From Sepioteuthis lessoniana (taxonomy: Eukaryota > Mollusca > Cephalopoda > Myopsida > Loliginidae), in the NCBI GenBank assembly GCA_963585895.1, contig OY757912.1, positions 86,452,099-86,516,098 on the forward strand: DNA of 64,000 bases. Reading direction: 5' to 3'. The notes under the pieces are model-generated. The model was not told the DNA's origin, did no database searches, and saw nothing but the letters and a program-made list of their open reading frames with translations. The translations under genes were made by a program, and so were the position numbers. This document shows, piece after piece, positions 55,810 to 64,000 of the stretch; the stretch's first letter is position 1; each line of letters starts with the position of its first letter.

Positions 55810-56780
55810 TTCACATAGTTATATGTTTCCAAGTATTCCCATCCAATACGAATCATATTCAAATATGTATTTGATTATATCCATTTATATGGTTTCAAGT
55901 ATTCCCATCCAATATGAATAATTTTCAAATATCTTTTTGATTATATCCAATTATATGGTTTAAAGTATTCTTATCCAATACGAATAATTTTCAAACATCT
56001 GTTGTATATTGACCTCCGACCCGGACGGGCTGTCAAAATAGGAAATCCACCAGTGTAAATAACAGGTGCATCCGCTCGAGGAATATCAGAATATAACCTT
56101 GACCGTGGACGGGTTGAATGAATGCGATTTGTGACGCCCACAAGAAGAAGGTGGGCGATGAACTATTGTATAACTCAGTGAACAGGAAGTTCAATCAGTT
56201 GGACACAAGATGCGGTAGAGAAAGCCAGCACCCAGCAGAGTGGGCCCTCAGGCCCCCGATTGAGCAGTTGCAGTTGGAGAGAAGATGCTGGAATGAGAAA
56301 CATGTCCCAGAGAGGCTGGGCCCCCAGGCCCCCGGTTGAGCAGCCCAGGAGAACGGGGAAAAACGCTGTTGTGGCCATAAGAGTGGGGGTCAATATGTTG
56401 CAGTTCTGTTCGGTCTCCAACTCCCTCTCACACACAACCCTTTCAATAAAGTGAGAGGTATATTTTTCTAAAGAACTGTGTAGCTCGACTTTATTGTGTC
56501 GTCGTTATGTGTATGTATAGTGTTCATGGCTATACAACACATCTATTTGATTATATCTAATTATATGGTTTCAAGTACTCCTGTCTAACAGCAATAATGT
56601 GCAAACAATTATTGGATTTCATGAATCTAAAATAGTACTTACTAAACAATGATAATTCAAGTAACTATTCGTATATAATTAAATTGTTTCAAGTATTCCG
56701 ATCTAAGATTAATAAATCTATCAAATGATAATTTGTTTGCACAAGGTTATATTGTTTCTCAGAGTTCTATCCAATACTAA
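55810..56780. repeat. 66 bp minisatellite-like array (family A interior)
   Basis: Units of the form GGTTTCAAGTATTCCCATCC then AATAYGAATAATTTTCAAAT and ATYTKTTTGATTATATCCAA start near 55824, 55890 and 55956 and resume after the LTR at 56567. At least four units; the first three are clearly alike. Confidence 0.75.
56000..56539 (+). mobile_element. Solo LTR fossil, type 2-like ends (540 bp)
   Basis: Starts TGTTGTATATTG, ends GGCTATACAACA. CATC is duplicated at 55996-55999 and 56540-56543. Polyadenylation-like CAATAAAGTG at about 56443. Contains an internal near-duplicate GGCCC(C/T)CAGGCCCCCG. The 73-86 codon frames inside are not genes. Its ends match the 40.8 kb solo LTR, but the interiors differ. 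Inserted within the 66 bp array. Confidence 0.78.
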
Positions 56781-57093
56781 CAATATTTCAGTCAGATCGA
56801 TGTGACCTGTTGATGGAACCCCAAAATGTACTGCCACTCCAAGTTAGAGTGAATCAGCGATTCATGACAATCAAGGTGTATATACAGCCCAAAGCTTGTG
56901 GTTTATCGCCACATCCAGTTTGGCAATATACCATGATCGAGTTGAGTATCATAACCATGCGTGAGTGACACGCCTGACCAGCTCACCTAACCCCTTTGAT
57001 GTCTGATGGAGGTTGATAATTACGTTGATTGTTTTTTTTTCAGGTCGAACTGCAACAAGACTTTAAACCCGTCTTTCTCACTAGCAACTGAGC

Positions 57094-57140
<47 letters not shown>

Positions 57141-57145
<5 letters not shown>

Positions 57146-57376
57146 ATCCTGGACGAGACTGATTGCATTTCACATAGCACTAATACCCTTGGAAAAGGTA
57201 TGAATTCAATCATTCTCCCACCAGCTATGGGTAAATAATAGGGCAGACTTGGTTCTTCAGCTTTGGTGAGGCAATTAGTCTAGGAGAAGGAAAACTCTGA
57301 ATTCGAACCTGTTAAACTCCGCTTAAAAATTGACCTTGTGTCATATCCTGCCCGAGCGGAGGGGTTGGTAAATAAG
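57141..57376 (+). repeat. Family B SINE, 5'-truncated between (AT)n runs
   Basis: Begins at TTCAAATCCTGGACGAGACT (B box) directly after (TA)n 57098-57140, ends GAGGGGTTGGTAAATAAGAA and then (TA)n 57379-57398. Confidence 0.88.
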
Positions 57377-57654
57377 AATATATATATATATATATATTTT
57401 CAATACACATCACGCGACCACTTTTTATGATGTTGCAATTGGTAGGTACTTTTATCGATCTCACTTGAGCCGTTAGAAAATTTCGAATATGAGGTTATTT
57501 TCCATGAATTATGCCTATTTACTTTGTTGCTTCTATCATTAGAACAGTTGTTTTCTCTAACCTAATCAATACTAAGGAAAGACATGGCTTATACGCTACT
57601 TCAATTTATTATGTCACAGCTAGAAGTAGTGAGGAAACACTAGTCACACTTCTG

Positions 57655-58360
57655 CGTTCATTTTCGGCTGGGGCTCTAGAATACATCGACTGCATCTCTG
57701 CAGAGGACTTGGACTCTTCCAACGAATGTTCTAAATATGACACTAAACAATCTGATGGTGAGGTTCCAGTACTGCCAGAGCTATGGGAAATGCGAAATAC
57801 CCCTTTATTATAATCTCTCCCAGGTCAACTCATATAGCAACTGATTGAGTCATATCAATGGGTCAAATAGAACTAAACTGTATGCTTATGCTAAACTCAC
57901 TTGTTTGATGTAGAACTGTTTTGACACTTAAACTGCGCATTTACGCAAAACTGAATTGTTTGAAATAGAACTGTTTATATGTATAAATAGCTGGTGCCAT
58001 GGCCACCTGCCTCCCATCACGAAAACTATACAAGTTAGACAAACCAGACACACAGGACACTGCTAGAGAAGAAAGGACGAACTCATCAGTGATGTACTCC
58101 TATGGACCCCCGCATATGGCCAAGTAAAAGCAGGATGACGAGCTCGAACATACATACAGCAGCTATGTGAGGATACGGGATGTAACCCCGAAGACCTGCC
58201 AAAAGCGATGAATAATAGGGAGAAGTGGCGAGAGAGGGTCAGGGATATCCGTGCTAGCGGCACGACATGAGGATGATGATGATGTTATGTATAAAAATGG
58301 ATATGGCATTATATAACCTATAATGGTTGATATGTCATAAACCCATAACAAACCAAACTT
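57655..58360 (+). repeat. Family A element split by an RTE-like fragment
   Basis: Head TTCGGCTGGGGCTCTAGAAT, ATGACACTAAACAATCTGAT, interior sub-repeats, tail GGCATTATATAACCTATAAT, GGTTGATATGTCATAAACCC. Interrupted at 57990-58274. Confidence 0.8.
57990..58274 (+). mobile_element. RTE-like LINE 3' fragment nested in family A
   Basis: Plus-strand coding relic: ITKTIQVRQTRHTGHC, RKDELISDVLLWTPAYGQVK, AGRARTYIQQLCEDTGCNPE, MNNREKWRERVRDIRASGTT, then GATGATGATGATG. Flanked by TATGTATAAA at both sides (57978-57988 region and 58287-58296), a probable 10 bp duplication. Confidence 0.82.
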
Positions 58361-58369
58361 TCGGATTAA

Positions 58370-58535
58370 TGCCAATTAGAAAAGTGTGAGCCCCCTCATT
58401 CCCCCAGCTAAGGATCATTATATACCATTTCTGTTCATCGGGAATGATGGCTTCAGCATTAAGTCATACATGAACTTTGATATGTCATGAAACAAAGAAA
58501 GCTAAATCAAACCAAACTAAATATGAGAAAATTCC
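58370..58535 (+). repeat. Family D SINE, 3' half
   Basis: CCCCCAGCTAAGGATCATTA, TTCAGCATTAAGTCATACAT, TTTGATATGTCATGAAACAA, AATCAAACCAAAC tail. Confidence 0.65.
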
Positions 58536-58654
58536 CTCTTTATTACAAAGGCTCATTTTAATCGTTGGCGAAAATGTATAGCCAATTTTGTTGACAAGGA
58601 AAAATCGTGTATTGAAGCAGAAAACTCGCTCTCTCCGATGATGTTATGGTACTA

Positions 58655-58862
58655 CACCAGTTTGTGTTTACGTGGAAACAAATAGGATTCATTAAGGTAT
58701 GTATTTAACGATTCTCCTTTTACCTACTGGTAAATAGGATGGCAAAGTGAAGTCTTTTACCGGTCTTGGAGAAAGAAAACATTTAATTCAAACCTGTTAA
58801 ATTCCGCTTAGAAATTGACCTTATGTCACATCTTACATGTGCGTAGTGGTTAGTAAATACAT
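58655..58862 (+). repeat. Family B SINE, decayed
   Basis: ATTCATTAAGGTATGTATTT, TAAATAGGATGGCAAAGTGA, TTCAAACCTGTTAAATTCCG, TTAGAAATTGACCTTATGTC, GTGGTTAGTAAATACATA. Head lost. Confidence 0.6.
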
Positions 58863-59319
58863 ATACACGTATAACTGATTTTGGAAATTACGAAGATATT
58901 CTATCTAAGGATTTCAAAGGATCCAAGGGAAGCTGGAGAGAGTATCGTCTGAAAAATTGTTTACAAAACCGCAAAGGTAAACATACTAACTACGAATGAA
59001 TGACAAAGCTTCAATTCAGTTCTTCAGACAATAATATCCATTTTTACATAATGTTGCAAAAAGCATTAACTTTAGAAAGACCCGTGCGATTAATGCATCG
59101 GTACGTCTCATCGATGTATATCTCGTCATTTCATTTCCAGTTTTCCAATCTCCTTTTCATTCACTAAAACATTCATCGGATGTCTAAGTCGATTTCTGGC
59201 TGAATCAAAAAAATATAATGTGGTTACTAAGATGCAGTAAAACGTATTGATAAGTTAACATATGTCAAAAGAGTTTATAAAAAAGTTAACTTTTTATTCA
59301 ACCAAAGATGTCAGCTGAC
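58863..59319. other. Unassigned stretch
   Basis: Contains AACTTTAGAAAGACCCGTGC at 59068, shared with 60.73 kb. Otherwise nothing recognised. Confidence 0.4.
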
Positions 59320-59905
59320 TGCATTCGCTGCAAGAAGTAAGACTCTCCCTCTAAACGGCATCTTCCTTTCTGGAGATCTGGGGAATATGGAGTACCCTTT
59401 TGTTACTATAACTATAAGGTCTTTTTTGAACGGAATTGGTAATAGCTGTTTGTGTCTCATCTTGGGGTTAAAAGTTATTTTTATTGGATATTAAATATTT
59501 TATACTATATAATTGCAAATTATTTGTATCAAGTATAGTTACTCTAATAGTTTACTATGGATTATTATTAATATTTACTCGACAGCATACAATGTGTGCA
59601 AGCAAATGATTATTATTAATTAGAAACAATTACTTGAAACCAAATAATTGTGTACAAATTATTAATATCACTACTATGATGTCACAATCCAGCACGTACT
59701 CCAAAGGTACATTCCCAATTTTTAGATAGGAATACATAAAAAAACACAACTGTGGACAAATTTTTGTTTGGAATACTTGATATATGATTCTGTACACAAA
59801 AAATTTAGACATAAACATTCAATGAACGCGGTTCCCTCAACCTTTGCCATGAAATAAGTTTAAAAGGGTTGAATTGCCGTTGAAATTAATCAGTCTATCA
59901 ATTAA
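59320..59905 (+). repeat. Family A element, old
   Basis: CAGCTGACTGCATTCGCTGC, GGGGAATATGGAGTACCCTT, sub-repeats ACTTGAAACCAAATAATTGT, tail GGGTTGAATTGCCGTTGAAA, TTAATCAGTCTATCAATT. Confidence 0.6.
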
Positions 59906-60007
59906 TCTATAAAATTTTCCAAATCTACTTTCTAATGTAAATTAATACAAATGAAAACCGACTGTATTTGATATTATTTGTTAGGAATCACCACAGCACT
60001 GAAACTC

Positions 60008-60115
60008 CACCACACCATTTCCCCCACTAGATTATCGAAGTTAAGCAGATATAAGCCTGTTTAATCGTGAGATGGGTGACCACTTATTTAGCAGAAGGTA
60101 CTTGAAGCAACCTGA
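60008..60115 (+). rRNA. 5S rRNA-like relic (pseudogene or 5S-derived SINE head)
   Basis: CACTAGATTATCGAAGTTAA then GC (5S box A region, consensus CGAAGTTAAGC), then GCCTGTTTAATCGTGAGATG and GGTGACC (box C, GATGGGTGACC), then GAAGGTACTTGAAG. Order and spacing follow 5S rRNA. The 5' third is poorly conserved, so it is not a functional gene. Confidence 0.62.
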
Positions 60116-60362
60116 AGCCTGTGTGCTACATCTAAGTTAAGCTTTGTAAATAAAAACATTAAACCTCCATAAGCAAATATAAAATTAAATAAAAGGAATG
60201 TTTATTTCACTTTTTTGAACTGTAGTTTTTAACGTAAGATGACTTCTGCATCTGAAGACGGGCGCATCTCAGCGTTTTTGTATTTTGATTTGAATGATGT
60301 ATCCAGGTAAGCTTTGAATCTATTAGAATAATTTTCTCTGAATGGATCTACTGTATTGAACA

Positions 60363-60363
60363 G

Positions 60364-60431
<68 letters not shown>

Positions 60432-60509
60432 GCTGCATGTATGCACACACACATATATACACATGCATACACACAAACGCATATATTTACTGGCATATCT
60501 CGCGCACAA

Positions 60510-60545
<36 letters not shown>

Positions 60546-60580
60546 TCTGCATATTCACACATATATATATGTATGCAGAG

Positions 60581-60623
<43 letters not shown>

Positions 60624-60652
60624 AATATATATATATATATATATATATTCAT
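60363..60652. repeat. Compound (CA)n/(TA)n microsatellite block
   Basis: Two large (CA)n-(TA)n units (60364-60430, 60585-60648) and a (TA)n at 60510-60544, with CACA/TATA-rich spacers. Frames across it are artefacts. Confidence 0.92.
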
Positions 60653-61024
60653 ATGTACGATGTTTGCAATTTCAGTGATGGTACCCTGTAACCCAGTGGG
60701 GTTATTAGGTGATAGGATTTCGGGTAACTTTAGAAAGACCCGTGCGAGTAATGCATCGGTGGCAGCGAGGTCGGTGCCTCGAGAAATTCTACACGCCTTT
60801 ATTATTCATAACATTTCGAAGGCGTAGAAAGCAAGAAAACATGAAGAATCACACCCGAAGGACTTGACACATAAAAAGCGCAGGCAGATCTATTTTAACA
60901 GCTTGCTTCAAAAGCGAGAGACAAAAGAAAGAAAAAAACTAAAAAAAAAACAAACCCGACTCCCCCACGAGGATAAACGGGTGCAACAGTAAGTTCACAG
61001 CTTGACATGTAGTCATTATCGTCG
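60653..61024. other. Unassigned stretch
   Basis: Carries AACTTTAGAAAGACCCGTGC at 60729, the second copy of a short shared motif. No gene recognised. Confidence 0.4.
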
Positions 61025-61750
61025 TTGATCTCGGTCTGTCGGCGGGGCTTAGAATACGCAAGCTCTATCCCCTGTAGACGGGAAAGAACCCTTATCCCTC
61101 CAAAAAAGAATATCACGAGCATGACACTAAACTATATCTGCTAGTGAGGATCTACTTCTCGCAGTCTGTGGAAGAGTGAATTACCCGGTCACTAGCATTA
61201 TTTCCAGGTCCACTCTGAACTGGTGTGATAGTACATTTTAGGATCAAGTCAACGGGTCAAATAAATATATTCAAAGATGGTTCTCATTTTATCAGACTCT
61301 GTGCAAAAAAACAACAAAAAACAAACAAAATATAACACTTAAGAAACAACAACACAAAAGTATGTAAGTATGAACGTACGATTGAGTATATTCCTTAACT
61401 TCTTGGTATAAAATAATCCAAGCGGGTTGACATAATCAAGAATCGATCAAACTGTCAAATTCAGTGAGTTGTTGCGTTGATAACGATATGTGTCCATTAC
61501 TTTCTTGCATAGGATGACCTTGTGATTCACTGTTTTTTCTTGTTGATTAAACTGTGTAAAAGGACAAATAGATTAAAATTATTAGAATTGGATAGGAAGA
61601 GTTAAAGCCATTTAGGTAAGTGCAAAAAAAACCCCTCTTAAACAACTGAATAAAGAAAGTAAATATAAACGTACTATGTATACAATTCCCTAACTTCTAG
61701 CAATAAAAAAATTGCAGACTGGTTGACATGCCGTTAAAATTAATCAGTCA
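61025..61750 (+). repeat. Family A element, old, AATC-type tail
   Basis: CGGCGGGGCTTAGAATACGC, ATGACACTAAACTATATCTG, TCCACTCTGAACTGGTGTGA; two tails, GCGGGTTGACATAATCAAGA at 61425 and CTGGTTGACATGCCGTTAAA at 61718, so two copies or a duplicated 3' half. Confidence 0.58.
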
Positions 61751-61770
61751 TTGAGAAAAATTCATCCACT

Positions 61771-63472
61771 TACAGGGTGTCTCAAAAAAGATGTTGCCCA
61801 GTCGGGTGGGGCTGTAGATACATCGACTGCTTCTCTGCAGAGGGGTAAGAACCCCACCCAATAACGAGTGTCCTGATATGACACTAAACAATCTGATGGC
61901 GAGGTTCCAGCAATGCTGGAGCTTTGGGGAATGCGGAGTACGCCTTCATTGCCATCGCTTCCAGGTCCACTCTGGCCTGGAGTGGTAGCACCTGATAAGG
62001 GTCCTATCTATGGGTTAAATAGAACTAAACCGTGCTTCTTTCACTATACTGATTTTTGCATTTAAACTGCGTATTTATGCTAAACTGAATTGTTTAAAAT
62101 AGAACTGTTTTGACATTGGAACTGCTTACTAATGCTGAACTGAATTGCTCAGAATAGAACTGTTTTTGACGTCTAAACTGTGTACTTAAGATGAACTGAA
62201 TTATCTGAAATAAAACTGTTTGACATTTAACTCTGTGTATTGCCCGGTCGGCTGGGGCTGTGGAATACACTGACTGCACCTTTGCAGAGGGGTAAGACCC
62301 CCCTAAAGAGTGTCCTGGTTATGACACTAAACAATCTGATGGTGAGTTTCCAGCAGTGCTGGAGCTTTGGGGAATGCAGGGTACTCCTTCATTGCCATTG
62401 CTCCCAGGTCCACTCTGGCCCGGAGTGATAGCACTATGGGTTAAATAGAACTAACAGCATACTTATGCTAAACTGAATTGTTTGAGTAAACTGAATAGCT
62501 TGAAATAGAAATGTTTTTTACAATTAAACCGTACTTACATTTGAACTGCGTGCTTGTGTTTAACTGAATTGTTTGAAATAGAATTAAAACTGTATTTACA
62601 CTTAACTGAATTGTTACATATAACTGCAACTGTTTTTTTGACATTGAAACTGTATTTACACGAAACTAAATAGTTTAACGTGGAACTGTTCTGACATATA
62701 ACTGTGTGTAAACAAAATCTGTGCTTTTACACAACTGAATAAGCTGAAATAGAATTGCTTGACTAAACTGAATAACTCGAAATAAAAATGGTTTTTTACA
62801 ATTAAACTGTACTTACATTTAAAACCGTGCTTTTCCTAAACTGAATTGTTTTAAATTGAATTATTTTTGACACTGAAACTGTACTTACCCTAAACTGAAT
62901 TGTTATATATAACTGAATAGTTTGAAATAGAAATGTTTTTGGCAATTAAACTGTATACTCATGCTAAACCGAATTCTTTTAAATAAAACTGATTATTTAC
63001 ATAAAAATGGATTTGGCGTTAAATAACCTACAAAGGTTGATATGCCATAAAACCAAACCAAACCAAACCAATCAAAAAAGATGCAGTCCATTAATATGAT
63101 ACTCATTGCGGTCATTTGGAATAGGTCCAATAAAAAATGCATCCTTTCAGCTCGAGACATCAAATCAAAGATTATTTTAATTAGTATTACATCAGCTTCC
63201 AGGACATGCAATCTTTTTTTGAGTTTCTTGTCTCTGTAATATTATACTAATAGGTTACATCTATTTTGAGACAGTTTTGAATGATTTTGTCTTCAAATAA
63301 GTAGTGACGCAAAATATTTTTCCTCTCTTGTCCAAGGCATTGAAATCGAAGATTAATATTTTTTATGGTATATTATTTTGAAACCTGAAACAAAAAAGAA
63401 CACACCATTATTAGTAGTAGAGTTATTAGCAATCACATGGCTCCCATATATATTGAAATACCCTGTATAATC
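61771..63472 (+). mobile_element. MITE copy 2, split by an A element
   Basis: Left end ACAGGGTGTCTCAAAAAAGA, right end (reverse complement) ACAGGGTATTTCAATATATA, with TA next to each. Removing the nested A element leaves about 430 bp aligning with the copy at 20.53-20.96 kb in inverse orientation, e.g. TAATAGGTTACATCTATTTT. Confidence 0.78.
61795..63070 (+). repeat. Family A element, largest, with duplicated head
   Basis: Heads at about 61797 (TGCCCAGTCGGGTGGGGCTG) and 62241 (TGCCCGGTCGGCTGGGGCTG), 444 bp apart; many AAACTGAATTGTTTGAAATA sub-repeats; tail GGCGTTAAATAACCTACAAA, GGTTGATATGCCATAAAACC, then AACCA units. 12 bp duplication TCAAAAAAGATG at about 61782-61793 and 63072-63083. Confidence 0.85.
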
Positions 63473-63474
63473 GA

Positions 63475-63745
63475 GCATTATTAGCTACTTGAAATCATGT
63501 AACTGTGTGCAAACAAATGACTATTATTGAATAAAAATAAGTACTTGAAATCGTAAACATGTGCATAGTTTATCGGCATTTGCTAGAAATACTGAAAATT
63601 ATACAATTACGTGTAAGTTATTTGTACCAACCGCTAAACAAAAAGTGTAAATATAAATATACTATGCATGAGATTCCCTAACCTATAGGCTTAAATAACT
63701 CTAGATAGGTTGACGTGCTATGAAAAGCAATTAATCTGAATCAAC
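63475..63745 (+). repeat. Family A interior and tail, old
   Basis: ATTAGCTACTTGAAATCATG, TAACTGTGTGCAAACAAATG, tail TAGGTTGACGTGCTATGAAA, AGCAATTAATC. No head. Confidence 0.55.
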
Positions 63746-63882
63746 TTTAATCTGAAGTTGGTTCTAAAATTATCTCTGTATAATGTCTTATCAGTGTAAT
63801 TAAAATGTGTTAGCTAACTCAGTGCATTGACAAGGTTGGGATATGTCTTGTTATATATGCTTTTTCCACATTAGGCTAGGTA

Positions 63883-64000
63883 CGTGGTGAATTCAAAAGG
63901 TTTCCAGACTTTTTTGTACAGGGATTTAAAATTGTCGTAAACTCATGAAAATTCACTATGTTATTGCTATACATCTTATGAGATGACTGACCAATTTTTA
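63883..64000 (+). mobile_element. Mariner family M, copy 3, cut by window end
   Basis: Starts after TA (63881-63882) with CGTGGTGAATTCAAAAGGTT then TCCAGACTTTTTTGTACAGG and AATTCACTATGTTATTGCTA, matching the 5' end of copies 1 and 2. The remainder is outside the window. Confidence 0.82.

Larger units (their letters stand above)
55305..56960 (-). repeat. Family A element, expanded, with nested SINE and LTR fossil
   Basis: Tail TTTGGTTTATATGTTTAACG and GGCATATTAATTC at 55315; sub-repeats of about 66 bp; decayed head at 56800-56940 (ACCCCAAAATGTACTGCCAC, CCAAGTTAGAGTGAA). A C SINE (55545-55790) and a solo LTR (56000-56539) sit inside. Confidence 0.65.

Noticed and set aside
56118-56435. Frames of 73 and 86 codons with proline/leucine-rich content
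   Set aside because: They lie wholly inside a solo LTR fossil and have no recognised motif.

Overview
The window looks like AT-rich, repeat-saturated non-coding DNA from an animal with a large genome. The mix of tRNA-derived SINEs, Tc1/mariner elements, LINE remnants and very long (AT)n/(TG)n microsatellites resembles an octopus or other mollusc. That assignment is inference from general resemblance, with no database search. I see no convincing host protein-coding gene, no intact tRNA gene and no CRISPR array. Every open frame over about 60 codons is a microsatellite frame, a repeat frame or a decayed transposon gene.

Family names A to H are mine. A is an abundant SINE-like unit with no clear tRNA head, hairpin-rich in its 5' module and full of 60-70 bp sub-repeats. 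B, C, D and E are tRNA-derived SINEs. B and D share a central domain. A and D share a 3' tail ending in (AACCA)n, although their heads are unrelated. G and H are short dispersed repeats. LINEs are of two kinds: an RTE-like (APE-type) element seen mostly as 3' ends with (ATG)n tails, and an R2-like element with a CCHC knuckle, a restriction-like endonuclease region and (AAT)n tails. DNA transposons comprise three copies of one mariner family (two sharing the same internal deletion), another internally deleted Tc1/mariner element, two Tc1 remnants and a 430 bp MITE family with two copies. LTR-type fossils are short solo copies.

Layout: 0-5.4 kb SINE fragments and a solo LTR; 5.5-6.0 kb an inverted repeat whose arms each carry a hammerhead-ribozyme core; 6-9.3 kb microsatellites and A copies; 10.8-12 kb and 16.5-18 kb nested SINEs with clear target-site duplications; 13.5-15.5 kb LINE 3' ends; 18.2-19.1 kb a deleted mariner-type element; 20.5-21.3 kb MITE and SINE E; 29.6-31.6 kb a four-fold 453 bp tandem array inside an A element; 33-43 kb SINE and LINE remnants and a solo LTR; 44-49 kb a long pyrimidine/AT tract, LTR fossils, a broken Tc1 and mariner copy 1; 49.9-53.6 kb a cluster of R2-like LINE pieces, one split by mariner copy 2; 54-58.5 kb A elements carrying nested SINE, LTR and RTE insertions; 60 kb a 5S rRNA-like relic; 61.8-63.5 kb a MITE split by an A element; 63.9 kb the start of mariner copy 3.

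Nothing here works together as a pathway. The content is a layered record of retroposition and DNA transposition. The most unusual single item is the pair of hammerhead-type cores at 5.62-5.96 kb.
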